Origin: Propionicimonas sp.
Lineage (GTDB): Bacteria; Actinomycetota; Actinomycetes; Propionibacteriales; Propionibacteriaceae
NCBI GenBank assembly: GCA_030158185.1
Contig: JAOATP010000162.1
Location: 1-45,494, forward strand
Length of the DNA stretch: 45,494 bases
Direction: 5' to 3'
Positions within the stretch are counted from its first letter, which is position 1. The number at the start of each line of letters is the position of its first letter. The notes under the pieces are model-generated. The model was not told where the DNA came from. It ran no database searches and was given only the letters and a program-made list of their open reading frames with translations. Below, piece after piece: positions 18,106 to 26,610 of this stretch. Made by a program: the position numbers and the translations under genes.

Positions 18106-18111
18106 GACCCG

Positions 18112-18693
18112 GTGACCAGGATCATCGCCGGCTCCCGCAAGGGCCACCGCCTGCGGACGCCGGCGCACTCGGCCACCCGCCCCACCACCGACCGCGTGCG
18201 CGAGGCGACCTTCTCGCTCATCGCCGACTGGGCGGGGACCGCCGGTTCCGGCGCAGAGCAGATGCTGGCCGGCCTGAGCTTCATCGACCTGTACGCCGGG
18301 TCCGGGGCCGTCGCCCTCGAGGCAGCCAGCCGCGGGGCAGCGCCCGTCGTCGCCGTGGAGAGCGACCAGGCGACCGCCCGGATCGCGCGCGGCAACGCCC
18401 AGGCGGTCGGGCTGCCCGTGACGGTGCTCGCCTCGACGGTCGAGAAGGCTCTCGCCGGTGATCCGCAGGCACGCTTCGACGTGGTCTGGGCCGACCCGCC
18501 CTACGCCGTCCCGATGGCCCGGCTGGCACCCGTTCTGGCCGCCGCAGCCGACCGCTGGCTGGCCGAGGACGGCCTGCTGGTCCTCGAGCGCGCATCCAGA
18601 GATGAGCCCCCGGTGTGGCCTCCGGGCGTGACCGACAGCTGGGAGCGGCGTTACGGTGAGACCACGTTGTACTTCGCCACGAAAGGGCGGTGA
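18112..18693 (+). CDS. rsmD: 16S rRNA (guanine(966)-N2)-methyltransferase RsmD
   Basis: RsmD methylates G966 of 16S rRNA using S-adenosylmethionine. The 193-residue product has RIIAGSRKGHRLRTP at the N terminus, the substrate-side TRPTTDRVREATFSLI, SAM motif I FIDLYAGSGAVALEAASRG, and the catalytic WADPPYA (D-P-P-Y). The length is normal. The GTG start is leaderless by context. It abuts coaD with no gap (coaD ATG directly after the TGA), the conserved rsmD-coaD pair. Confidence 0.96.
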   Translation: MTRIIAGSRKGHRLRTPAHSATRPTTDRVREATFSLIADWAGTAGSGAEQMLAGLSFIDLYAGSGAVALEAASRGAAPVVAVESDQATARIARGNAQAVGLPVTVLASTVEKALAGDPQARFDVVWADPPYAVPMARLAPVLAAAADRWLAEDGLLVLERASRDEPPVWPPGVTDSWERRYGETTLYFATKGR

Positions 18694-19185
18694 ATGCTCG
18701 CCATCTGTCCGGGATCCTTCGACCCCGTCACTCACGGGCACCTCGACGTCATCCGGCGCGCGGCCGCGCTGTTCGACGAGGTGATCGTCGCTGTGGGCCG
18801 GAACTCGGCGAAGAACTACCTGTTCACGCTCGTTGAGCGCCTCGACCTCGTGCGCGAGGTGACGGCGGAGTGGCCGAACGTCAAGGTCGAGGCCCTCGAC
18901 GGCCTGCTGGTCGACTTCGCCCGAGCCAGGGGTGCGGGGGTGCTGGTCAAGGGCCTGCGGTTCGCGTCCGACTTCGATTTCGAGTTGCAGATGGCCCACA
19001 TCAACGCCGTCGTCGGCTCGGTCGAGACCGTCATGTTGCCTGCGTCCTCACAATGGGCGACGCTGTCCTCGACCATGATTCGGGAAGTTGCCAGCTATGG
19101 CGGCGATGTCGCCGCCTTCGTACCGGACGTCGTCGCCCGGCAGATCCGCCGGAAGTCCCAAGGAATGGAGCACGCTGATGGTTGA
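18694..19185 (+). CDS. coaD: Phosphopantetheine adenylyltransferase
   Basis: CoaD adenylylates 4'-phosphopantetheine to dephospho-CoA, the fourth step of CoA synthesis. The 163-residue product has the nucleotidyltransferase motif PGSFDPVTHGHLDVI (T/HxGH), KGLRFASDFDFELQMAHIN, and the C-terminal SSTMIREVASYGGDVAAFVP with the S-S-T-x-x-R ATP site. Its last eight bases overlap the start of the next gene. Confidence 0.97.
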   Translation: MLAICPGSFDPVTHGHLDVIRRAAALFDEVIVAVGRNSAKNYLFTLVERLDLVREVTAEWPNVKVEALDGLLVDFARARGAGVLVKGLRFASDFDFELQMAHINAVVGSVETVMLPASSQWATLSSTMIREVASYGGDVAAFVPDVVARQIRRKSQGMEHADG

Positions 19186-19675
19186 GCGCACGAACGAGGT
19201 GCTGAAGCAGCTCCACCGCCTGGTAGCCGGGGCGAAGGCCGTCCCCATGTCAGCGTCCTGCATGGTCAACCGGGCAGAGGTGCTCGCCCTGATCGAGCAG
19301 GCTGCCGATGCGTTGCAGTCCGACGTCGGCGAGGCCCAGCGGGTCACGGCCACCTCCCTTGAGACCCTCGAGAGGGCCCAGGCCGAGGCCGCGCAGATCA
19401 TCGCCTCCGCGGAGGAGAGGGCCATCTACCTCACCAGCCAGACGCCGGTCATGGAGGCCGCCCGCAGCAAGGCTGCCCAACTCGAGGCCAAGGCGCTGGC
19501 CGATGTCGACGCGCTGCGACGGGAGGCCGACTCCTACGTCGACGCAAGGATCGCCTCGTTCGAGGCCGGCCTGCAGAAGACGATGTCGCAGGTGCGCACC
19601 ATGCGCGACCGACTGGCAACGCGGTCCGCGCTCGATGACACCTCCACCCAGGCACTGCCCCGGCTGCAGGCCTAG
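19178..19675 (+). CDS. SepIVA/DivIVA-like coiled-coil protein
   Basis: A 165-residue protein made almost entirely of predicted helix: an N-terminal NEVLKQLHRLVAGAKAVPMSASCMVNR, then a long Ala/Glu/Arg-rich coiled coil (RAQAEAAQIIASAEERA to ALADVDALRREADSYVDARIASFEAG). In mycobacteria the equivalent place beside the DUF177-rnc-mutM-smc run holds SepIVA, a DivIVA-like protein needed for septation and polar growth; position and composition point to the same family. It is shorter than mycobacterial SepIVA. The ATG at 19178 overlaps the end of coaD by eight bases and has GGAATGGAG upstream. Family assignment rests on context plus coiled-coil pattern. Confidence 0.7.
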   Translation: MVERTNEVLKQLHRLVAGAKAVPMSASCMVNRAEVLALIEQAADALQSDVGEAQRVTATSLETLERAQAEAAQIIASAEERAIYLTSQTPVMEAARSKAAQLEAKALADVDALRREADSYVDARIASFEAGLQKTMSQVRTMRDRLATRSALDDTSTQALPRLQA

Positions 19676-19686
19676 ACACCGGCGTT

Positions 19687-19716
19687 TTGCCGTGGCGTCG
19701 CCGGTCACGGTAGAGT
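19687..19716 (+). promoter_or_regulatory. Promoter of the DUF177-rpmF-rnc-mutM run
   Basis: TTGCCG (19687-19692), an 18-base spacer, then TAGAGT (19711-19716). A start site near 19723 would give a leader of about 40 bases. An ACCGGCG/CGCCGGT pair (19678-19684 and 19699-19705) brackets the -35 and could be the end of the upstream transcript. Confidence 0.5.
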
Positions 19717-19764
19717 CCTGCGTTGGTTATGACGCTGTCGATTTGTGCATTGAAGGGATCCGTC

Positions 19765-20325
19765 GTGCCTCCCCGCTTGCCAGACCACCGCTCAGGGCTC
19801 GTGCTCGAAACACACGAACTCTCCCGGCGGGCTGGAGTGCTGAAGGAGGTCAGTCGGGTCGCGGAAGCGCCAGAAGATCTCGGCATCGAAGTAATCGGGG
19901 TGCCACCCGGCTCACCCATCGACCTCGACCTTCGGTTGGAGTCTGTGGTGGAAGGGGTCCTGGTCACCGGAACCGCTGTGGTCCGGCTGCAGGGGAACTG
20001 CGCACGCTGCCTTGACGACATCTCCTCGGAAGAGGAGATCGACATCCAGGAGCTGTTCTGTTACCCGGGCAAGGAGACAGATGATCCGGAGGCCTTGCGC
20101 ATCGAGGACGAGCTGATCGACCTCGAACCCGTCCTCAGGGACGCGGTGGTACTCGACCTGCCGTTCACGCCCCTGTGTCGTCCGGATTGCGCCGGGTTGT
20201 GCCCCGAATGTGGAGCCAGCCTCAACCGAAACCCGGACCACAGCCATGCAGAGCCCATCGATCCCCGATGGGCAGGCCTGGGGGAGTGGACGGGACCGAT
20301 GAACGAACCGAAGAACAAGGAGTAA
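19765..20325 (+). CDS. DUF177 (YceD-like) protein
   Basis: Member of the DUF177/YceD family, which almost always precedes rpmF and is thought to act in large-subunit rRNA accumulation or assembly. The family cysteines are present: [10 protein letters not shown] in the middle and [16 protein letters not shown] near the C terminus, probably a metal site. The frame is open upstream to a TTG at 19723 and an ATG at 19729, but the GTG at 19765 has AAGGGA seven bases upstream and matches the family N terminus (S-x-L-V-L-x-T-x-E-L). This gives 186 residues. The stop is five bases before the rpmF start, and rpmF uses AAGGAG inside this gene's end. Confidence 0.88.
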   Translation: MPPRLPDHRSGLVLETHELSRRAGVLKEVSRVAEAPEDLGIEVIGVPPGSPIDLDLRLESVVEGVLVTGTAVVRLQGNCARCLDDISSEEEIDIQELFCYPGKETDDPEALRIEDELIDLEPVLRDAVVLDLPFTPLCRPDCAGLCPECGASLNRNPDHSHAEPIDPRWAGLGEWTGPMNEPKNKE

Positions 20326-20329
20326 CGCC

Positions 20330-20521
20330 GTGGCCGTTCCCAAGCGGAAAATGTCCCGCAGCAACACGCGGGCCCGCCGTTCGCAGTGGAAGACCCTCGC
20401 GCCGACCCTGGTGACCTGCGCCAATGCGGCCTGCGGTGCGAAGCACCTGCCGCACACCGCCTGCCCCACGTGCGGCCAGTACGGTCCGCGCGCCGCTCGC
20501 CGGCAGATCCTCGAGCCCTGA
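20330..20521 (+). CDS. rpmF: 50S ribosomal protein L32 (zinc-ribbon form)
   Basis: L32 is a small large-subunit protein. The 63-residue product begins [19 protein letters not shown], the family signature. Cysteines 30, 35, 45 and 48 (C-x4-C-x9-C-x2-C) form a zinc ribbon. GTG start, preceded by AAGGAG. It sits in the DUF177-rpmF-rnc run. Confidence 0.97.
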   Translation: MAVPKRKMSRSNTRARRSQWKTLAPTLVTCANAACGAKHLPHTACPTCGQYGPRAARRQILEP

Positions 20522-20553
20522 GCCGGGCTCGGACCACGTCCGATACCGCAGCG

Positions 20554-21258
20554 GTGCCGAGCCGCGCCCTCGAGCTGATCGAACAGCTGGGGATCCAGAT
20601 GGATCCCCAGCTGTACCGCCTTGCCCTGACGCACCGGTCCTTCGCGTACGAGAACGGCGGGCTGCCGCACAACGAGCGCCTGGAGTTCCTCGGCGACTCG
20701 GTGCTGGGCGTCGTCGTCACGGAGTTCCTGTACCGCAGCTACCCCGACCTTCCCGAAGGCAGGCTGGCGAAGCTGCGTGCAGCAGTGGTGAACGCGCACA
20801 GCCTCGCTGACGTGGCGCGCTCCCTCGACCTGGGCAGCCAGATCCTGCTCGGTAAGGGAGAGCTCACCACCGGCGGGCACGACAAGTCCTCGATCCTCGC
20901 GGACACGCTCGAGGCCCTGCTCGGTGCCGTCCTGATCTCCGCGGGCAGGGACGGTGCCGACCTGCTCGTCCACACCCTTTTCGATCCGCTGGTCGTGCAG
21001 GCCGCAGAGCTCGGCGCGGGCCTGGACTGGAAGACCAGCCTGCAGGAGTACGCAGCCAACAACGACCTCGGCGCACCCAGCTACCGGGTCACGGAAACCG
21101 GGCCCGACCACGACAAGCGCTTCGCTGCCGTCGCCATCGTCGGCAACCGCGCGTACGAGCCGGGCGAGGGTACGTCCAAGAAGCAGGCTGAGCAGCGGGC
21201 GGCTGAGAACGCGTTCACCGCCCTTGAAGAGGCCGTCGCCAATGCCGGAACTGCCTGA
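20554..21258 (+). CDS. rnc: Ribonuclease III
   Basis: RNase III cuts double-stranded RNA, including rRNA precursors. The 234-residue product has the signature [13 protein letters not shown] at about residues 44-56, the second metal-site region [12 protein letters not shown], and a C-terminal double-stranded-RNA-binding domain ([11 protein letters not shown] to [15 protein letters not shown]). The frame is open far upstream through rpmF, but the GTG at 20554 is the only good start after rpmF and gives a family-like N terminus ([10 protein letters not shown]). No strong ribosome-binding site is visible. It overlaps mutM by 17 bases. Confidence 0.96.
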   Translation: MPSRALELIEQLGIQMDPQLYRLALTHRSFAYENGGLPHNERLEFLGDSVLGVVVTEFLYRSYPDLPEGRLAKLRAAVVNAHSLADVARSLDLGSQILLGKGELTTGGHDKSSILADTLEALLGAVLISAGRDGADLLVHTLFDPLVVQAAELGAGLDWKTSLQEYAANNDLGAPSYRVTETGPDHDKRFAAVAIVGNRAYEPGEGTSKKQAEQRAAENAFTALEEAVANAGTA

Positions 21259-22102
21259 AGTAGAGGTCGTCCGGGCCGGGCTCGCAGCAGCGCTGCCCGG
21301 CCGCACCATCGCCGGCGTCACCGTCGGTCACCCGCGCCCCGTCCGACGGCACGCCGGGGGGCCGGAGGACTTCGCAACGGCCCTCGTCGGCCGCACGTTC
21401 GCCGAGCCGCGTCGCCGCGGCAAGTTCCTCTGGCTGCCGTTCACCGACGGGGACGCCCTGATGGCGCACCTGGGCATGAGCGGCCAGTTCCGCCTCGACG
21501 CGTCGGGCAGTCCGCCACCGCAGCAGTGCCGCGTGGAGTTCACGTTCACCGATGGCGGTCCGGAGCTCCGGTTCGCCGACCAGCGCATGTTCGGCGGCCT
21601 GTGGCTGAGCCCCGGGGGGGCCGAGCTGCCGGTGGAGGTCGCCCACATCGCGCGGGACCTGTTCGACCCCCTGCTGGACGTCGAGGCGCTCGTGACGGAC
21701 ATCCGCAGGAGGCGCAGCGGCATCAAGCGCGTGCTCCTCAACCAGACGATCGTCTCGGGCATCGGCAACATCTACGCCGACGAGTCGTTGTGGCAGGCGA
21801 GGGTGCACTACGAGACCTCGGCCGACCGGCTGAGGAGTCCGCGCGTGCGGGAACTCCTCGCAGCAGCGAGCGAGGTGATGGCGGGGGCCCTTGCGGCCGG
21901 CGGGACGTCCTTCGACGCCCTCTACGTGAACGTCAACGGCTCCTCGGGCTACTTCGGGCGATCGCTGGCCGTGTACGGCAGGGAGGACCAGCCATGCCTT
22001 CGCTGCGGCACCCCGATCGTCCGCGAGGCGTTCATGAACCGCTCGTCCTACCTGTGTCCGTCCTGCCAGAAGCGTCCGCGGCGCGCACCCTCGGCGCGCT
22101 GA
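21242..22102 (+). CDS. mutM: Formamidopyrimidine-DNA glycosylase
   Basis: MutM (Fpg) removes 8-oxoguanine and formamidopyrimidines from DNA and cuts the strand. The ATG at 21242 gives [10 protein letters not shown]: Pro2 is the catalytic nucleophile and Glu3 the partner acid. Further motifs are [30 protein letters not shown] (helix-two-turn-helix) and a C-terminal zinc finger CLRCG...CPSCQ. The length is 286 residues. The start lies inside the end of rnc (17-base overlap), so it is translationally coupled to it. Confidence 0.98.
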   Translation: MPELPEVEVVRAGLAAALPGRTIAGVTVGHPRPVRRHAGGPEDFATALVGRTFAEPRRRGKFLWLPFTDGDALMAHLGMSGQFRLDASGSPPPQQCRVEFTFTDGGPELRFADQRMFGGLWLSPGGAELPVEVAHIARDLFDPLLDVEALVTDIRRRRSGIKRVLLNQTIVSGIGNIYADESLWQARVHYETSADRLRSPRVRELLAAASEVMAGALAAGGTSFDALYVNVNGSSGYFGRSLAVYGREDQPCLRCGTPIVREAFMNRSSYLCPSCQKRPRRAPSAR

Positions 22103-22123
22103 GCTTTGCCGCGCCTTTCCCGG

Positions 22124-22129
22124 TAACCT
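22124..22129 (+). promoter_or_regulatory. -10 box before the GtrA-like gene
   Basis: TAACCT, eight bases before the GTG at 22138, without a ribosome-binding sequence. It is the same hexamer as before rsmD. Confidence 0.45.
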
Positions 22130-22137
22130 AAGCGCTT

Positions 22138-22689
22138 GTGACCCACGCCACCTTCTACCGCCGCTACCGGCACGTCGTGCGGCAGTTCCTGCAGTTCGGC
22201 CTTGTCGGCGGCGCGGGCGTGGTCGTGAACATGGTGGTGGCCATCGCGATGAACAAGCTCAACGGCGGGACGGTCAACGCCCAGGAGATCCTGTTCGCGA
22301 TCCCGGGCACCCCCTTCAACTTCCGCTTCACTTCGCTGGTGTGGATCGTCGGCTTCCTTGTCGCGAACGTGTTCAACTTCCAGCTCAACCGGTCCTGGAC
22401 CTTCCGCGGCACGCGGCACGCTCCGTGGTTCACCGAGTTCTGGCCCTTCCTCGCCGTCGGCAGCGCTGCAGCCGTGATCGGCATCTTCATCAAGGTCGCC
22501 ATGACCAACCCGAACTCGCCGCTGTACCTGCCGGAGCCGTGGTTCCACGAGAATGCCGGGCTCCAGTCGCGGGAGTACTGGTCGCAGCTGCTCACCATCG
22601 TGATCACGATGCCGATCAACTTCATCGTCAACAAGCTCTGGACCTTCCGCCACATCCGCAACAAGCACTTCAGTTCGGTCGACGGCTGA
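22138..22689 (+). CDS. GtrA-family membrane protein
   Basis: GtrA-like proteins are small four-helix membrane proteins, often linked to movement of lipid-linked sugars or cell-wall polysaccharide precursors. The 183 residues include FLQFGLVGGAGVVVNMVVAIAMN, WIVGFLVANVFNFQLNRSWTFRG (the typical N-F-x-x-N-R-x-W-T-F motif), FLAVGSAAAVIGIFIKVAM and a last helix ending FIVNKLWTFRH, the second copy of the W-T-F motif. The loop between helices 3 and 4 is long for the family. It lies four bases before smc. Substrate is not known. Confidence 0.88.
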   Translation: MTHATFYRRYRHVVRQFLQFGLVGGAGVVVNMVVAIAMNKLNGGTVNAQEILFAIPGTPFNFRFTSLVWIVGFLVANVFNFQLNRSWTFRGTRHAPWFTEFWPFLAVGSAAAVIGIFIKVAMTNPNSPLYLPEPWFHENAGLQSREYWSQLLTIVITMPINFIVNKLWTFRHIRNKHFSSVDG

Positions 22690-22693
22690 GCCC

Positions 22694-25600
22694 ATGTACC
22701 TCAAGAGCCTCACCCTGCGCGGCTTCAAGTCGTTCGCTTCCACCACCACCCTCGTCTTCGAGCCCGGGATCACCTGCGTCGTCGGTCCCAACGGCTCGGG
22801 CAAGTCGAACGTCGTTGACGCGCTCGCGTGGGTGATGGGGGAGCAGGGTGCCAAGACCCTGCGCGGCGGCAAGATGGAGGACGTCATCTTCGCCGGCACG
22901 TCCGGACGCTCCCCGCTGGGGCGCGCGGAGGTCGTGCTGACGATCGACAACTCCGACGGTGCACTGCCGATCGACTACACCGAGGTGACGATCAGCCGCA
23001 CCATGTTCCGCAGCGGTGGCTCCGAGTACGCGATCAACGGCTCACCGGCCCGGCTGCTCGACGTGCAGGACCTGCTGAGTGACTCCGGCATCGGACGCGA
23101 GATGCACGTCATCGTCGGCCAGGGCCAGCTCGACTCGATCCTGCAGGCCACCCCGGAGATCCGGCGCGGCTTCATCGAGGAGGCCGCCGGCGTCCTCAAG
23201 CACCGCAAGCGCAAGGAGAAGGCCGAGCGGAAGCTGGACGCCACCGCCGCCAACCTCAACCGGCTCAGTGACCTGCTGGGCGAGATCCGCCGCCAGCTGA
23301 AGCCCCTTGGCCGGCAGGCGGAGGTGGCCCGCAAGGCCGTCGTCATCGCCTCGGAGCTCCGGGACGCGAAGGCGCGCCTGCTGGCCGACGATCTGGTGGT
23401 GGCCAGCGGTGCGCTGGAGTCCGAGCTCGCAGCGGAAGCCGAGCTCAAGCAGCGAAGGCTCCGCCTCGAGGACGAACTGACCCAGGCGCGGCAGGCCGAG
23501 CAGGTTGCCGAGGCGGCTGCCCGGGACTCCCTGCCGCAGCTGACCGCTGCCCAGGAGACCTGGTACGCCCTCGCCGGTCTCGCCGAACGCGTGGCCAGCA
23601 CCGCTTCCATCGCCGGCGAACGCCTGCGCAACGCTTCCAGCGTCGGCACGGAGGACCGTCCGGGCCGCGACCCCGAGGCGATCGAGCGCGAGGCCGCGGA
23701 CGTCCGCAGGGCCGAGACCGAGCTGCAGGCGGAGGTCTCCGCACGGACGACAGCCCTCGCAGCAGCGACAGAGGCCCGCAGCGCAGCAGAACTCGCGCAC
23801 GCGGAGGCGGAGAAGCAGTACTCCGCCCAGCAGCGTGCGATCGCCGACCGCCGCGAGGGCCTCGCACGCCTCTCCGGCGAGGTGAACACCCTGCGCAGTC
23901 GAACGGAAGCCGCCGGCTCGGAGATCGAACGGCTCACCGCAGCAAAGGTGGAGGCCGAGGAGCGGGCAGCGGCGGCGCGCCGCACGTTCGCAGCGCTGGA
24001 GACGAAGCTCTCCGGGCTCGGCGCCGGCGAATCGGGCCTCGATGACGCCTACGAGCATGCCGAGGCGGAGGTGGCTGCCGCCCAGGCGGCGTTCGCCGAC
24101 CTGCAGGCCGCCGAACGCGCTGCCGCAGCGGAGCGGGGGGCAGCAGCAGCCCGGGCCGAAGCACTCGCCCTCGGCCTTGAGCGCCGCGACGGGTCCGCAG
24201 CCCTGCTGGCAGCAGGTGACCGCCTCGACGGGCTCCTCGGCTCGGTGGCTGCGCTGATCAGCGTCCGTCCCGGCTCAGAAGTGGCCATCGCAGCAGCTCT
24301 CGGCGCGGCAGCGGACGCCGTCGCCGTCACCGGGCTCGACGCGGCCGTCAGTGCGTTCGGCCACCTCAAGGCCGAGGATCTCGGCAGGGCAGGGCTGCTG
24401 CTCGGTGGCGTCGCCGGACCCGACACCTCCGGCTGGCCGGCCCTTCCTGCAGGGGCCACCTACGCCGGTGAGCTGGTCGAGTGCGCGCCCAACCTGCGTC
24501 CGGCCATCGAACGGCTGTTGTTCAAGGTCGCCGTCGTCGAAGACCTGCCCCGCGGGCGGGAACTCGTCTCCCAGCTTCCCGACATCACAGCCGTCACAAC
24601 CGACGGCGACGTACTGAGCGCATGGTTCGCAGCCGGCGGCTCGTCCTCGAAGCCCTCGCTGCTGGAGGTGCAGGCCGCACTCGACGAGGCCAACCTCCGG
24701 CTCGGCGCCGCGCAGGCAGAGACCGAGCGCCTGCGGTTCGCGCTCGCAGAGGTCGAGCACGTGCTCGCAGCCGCACGGGAACGATCGGACGCCGCGCTGG
24801 CGCGACTCCACGAGTCCGATGCCGCCCACGCCGCGCTGGCAGAGGAGGCCGGAGAGCTCAACCAGACCGTCCGCTCTGCCCAGGCGGAGGCCGGACGGCT
24901 GGCAGCTGCTGCGCAGACCGCCGCGACAGCCCGCGACCAGGCCATCGCCAGCCTCGGCGAGCTGGAGGCCCGCCTCGAGCTGGCCTCGGCCCAGACGGAG
25001 CTCAGCGAGGCCGACCCGACCGAACGCGACCACTCCGGCGACCGTGCCCGCGCCGCACGCTCTGCCGAGATGGACGCCCGGCTGGCCCTGCGCACCGTCG
25101 AGGAACGCGCCCGCGCGCTCGCCGGAAGGGCGGAGAGCCTCACAAGGGCTGCGGAGGCGGAGCGCGCCGCCCGCGCCAAGGCCGCAGCCCGCCGCGAGCA
25201 ACTGCGCCGCGAGGCGGAGGTGGCAGCAGCCGTCCAGCTGGCCGCCGACTGGCTGGCCGAGCGCGTCGCAGCGTCCCGGGCCCTCGCAGAGGAGGAGCGC
25301 ACGAAGGCACAGCAGCTCCGCAACGAAGCAGAGGCAGAACTCACCGCTGTCCGGCAACGGGGCCGTGAGCTCGCCCGCGCGTTCGAGGGGCTCGTCGACA
25401 CCGTCCACAAGGACGAACTGGCCCGTGCACAGCAGCAGATGAAGATCGACGCCCTCGCAGAGAAGGCCCTGACCGAGCTCGGCCTCGACACCGAAGCGCT
25501 CGCTTCCGAGTACGGGCCGCAGTGCCTCGTCCCCGTGCTGCTCACCCCCGACGGCCGTCCGGTGACCGAGGACGACCCGACGCCCGACCCGGTGCCCTAC

Positions 25601-26254
25601 GTGCGTGCCGAGCAGGAGAAGCGGTTGCGGCAGGCGGAACGCGACCTCGCCGTGCTCGGCAAGGTGAACCCCCTGGCGCTGGAGGAGTTCGACGCGCTCA
25701 GCGAGCGCCATACGTTCCTCGCCGAGCAGCTGGCCGACCTGCGCAAGACCCGCGACGACCTCAAGGACATCATCGCCGACGTCGACACCCGGGTGCAGGA
25801 GGTCTTCGCCGCCGCGTACGCCGACGTTGAGAAGGCGTTCGAGGAGTCCTTCGCCCGGCTGTTCCCCGGCGGCGAAGGCCGTCTCGTGCTGACCGAACCC
25901 GGGGAGTGGCTCACCACCGGCGTCGAGGTCGAGGCACGCCCGGCCGGCAAGAAGGTCAAGCGGCTGTCCCTGCTCTCCGGTGGTGAGCGGTCACTGGTTG
26001 CCGTGGCCTTCCTCGTCGCGCTGTTCAAGGCACGTCCGAGCCCGTTCTACATCCTCGACGAGGTCGAGGCAGCACTGGACGACACCAACCTCGGCCGGCT
26101 CCTGGAGATCTACGAAGAGCTGCGTGCCAACAGCCAGCTCCTCGTCATCACCCACCAGAAGCGCACCATGGAGATCGCCGACGCCCTCTACGGCGTGACG
26201 ATGCGCTCCGACGGCGTGTCCGCCGTGATCAGCCAGCGCCTGCGCGAGGCCTGA
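22694..26254 (+). CDS. smc: Chromosome segregation protein SMC
   Basis: SMC is the ATPase of the condensin-like complex that compacts and segregates chromosomes. The 1186-residue product has N-terminal Walker A VVGPNGSGKSNVVDALAW at about residues 28-45, two long Ala/Glu/Arg-rich coiled-coil arms, a central hinge around residues 510-640 (VAVTGLDAAVSAFGHL), and the C-terminal signature LSGGERSLVAVAFLVAL with Walker B FYILDEVEAALDDTN. The length is typical. The ATG start is four bases after the GtrA-like gene. The kleisin partners scpA and scpB are not in this window. Confidence 0.98.
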   Translation: MYLKSLTLRGFKSFASTTTLVFEPGITCVVGPNGSGKSNVVDALAWVMGEQGAKTLRGGKMEDVIFAGTSGRSPLGRAEVVLTIDNSDGALPIDYTEVTISRTMFRSGGSEYAINGSPARLLDVQDLLSDSGIGREMHVIVGQGQLDSILQATPEIRRGFIEEAAGVLKHRKRKEKAERKLDATAANLNRLSDLLGEIRRQLKPLGRQAEVARKAVVIASELRDAKARLLADDLVVASGALESELAAEAELKQRRLRLEDELTQARQAEQVAEAAARDSLPQLTAAQETWYALAGLAERVASTASIAGERLRNASSVGTEDRPGRDPEAIEREAADVRRAETELQAEVSARTTALAAATEARSAAELAHAEAEKQYSAQQRAIADRREGLARLSGEVNTLRSRTEAAGSEIERLTAAKVEAEERAAAARRTFAALETKLSGLGAGESGLDDAYEHAEAEVAAAQAAFADLQAAERAAAAERGAAAARAEALALGLERRDGSAALLAAGDRLDGLLGSVAALISVRPGSEVAIAAALGAAADAVAVTGLDAAVSAFGHLKAEDLGRAGLLLGGVAGPDTSGWPALPAGATYAGELVECAPNLRPAIERLLFKVAVVEDLPRGRELVSQLPDITAVTTDGDVLSAWFAAGGSSSKPSLLEVQAALDEANLRLGAAQAETERLRFALAEVEHVLAAARERSDAALARLHESDAAHAALAEEAGELNQTVRSAQAEAGRLAAAAQTAATARDQAIASLGELEARLELASAQTELSEADPTERDHSGDRARAARSAEMDARLALRTVEERARALAGRAESLTRAAEAERAARAKAAARREQLRREAEVAAAVQLAADWLAERVAASRALAEEERTKAQQLRNEAEAELTAVRQRGRELARAFEGLVDTVHKDELARAQQQMKIDALAEKALTELGLDTEALASEYGPQCLVPVLLTPDGRPVTEDDPTPDPVPYVRAEQEKRLRQAERDLAVLGKVNPLALEEFDALSERHTFLAEQLADLRKTRDDLKDIIADVDTRVQEVFAAAYADVEKAFEESFARLFPGGEGRLVLTEPGEWLTTGVEVEARPAGKKVKRLSLLSGGERSLVAVAFLVALFKARPSPFYILDEVEAALDDTNLGRLLEIYEELRANSQLLVITHQKRTMEIADALYGVTMRSDGVSAVISQRLREA

Positions 26255-26322
26255 GAACTGCCGTCGGGGGCACCGATCCCGTACGGCATAATGGAAAGTG
26301 ACCTTGGCGGAAGGCACCATCC

Positions 26323-26568
26323 ATGACGTACTGGATCATCACGATCGCGATCGTTGCGATCGCTCTCTGTGTGATCGCCATCGTCGCCGTCGGGATGCGG
26401 GGAAGCCTGTCCGAAAAGGCCCCCGACTTCGCCAACATCATGGCCAACACCGCCCGTCACCTGAACGGTGACGCCGAGCCGCCGCAGGGTCTCGTCGACT
26501 TCTTCGAGGAGATCCCGGACATGCGGCCGAAGTCCGCGGACTCGGCCTCCGAGTCGACCAAGCGCTGA
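26323..26568 (+). CDS. Small single-helix membrane protein, function unknown
   Basis: An 81-residue protein with an N-terminal transmembrane helix (YWIITIAIVAIALCVIAIVAVGM) and a polar tail that includes DFANIMANTARHLNG and GLVDFFEEIPDMRP. The tail has no motif I recognise. The ATG at 26323 is preceded by GGCGGAAGG, and a CATAAT box lies about 30 bases upstream, so it probably has its own promoter. It lies between smc and ftsY. Confidence 0.75.
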   Translation: MTYWIITIAIVAIALCVIAIVAVGMRGSLSEKAPDFANIMANTARHLNGDAEPPQGLVDFFEEIPDMRPKSADSASESTKR

Positions 26569-26598
26569 CGCCTGGTCGCTCGTCCCTCACGCGTTGCC

Positions 26599-26604
26599 TA
26601 CAGT
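26599..26604 (+). promoter_or_regulatory. -10 box, leaderless promoter of ftsY
   Basis: TACAGT, then GACCGC, then the GTG at 26611. No ribosome-binding sequence. Confidence 0.5.
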
Positions 26605-26610
26605 GACCGC

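Noticed and set aside
15085-20521. Zinc-free paralogues of L28 and L32 under Zur control
   Set aside because: Both genes here keep four cysteines, so these are the zinc-binding forms; no Zur site was recognised.
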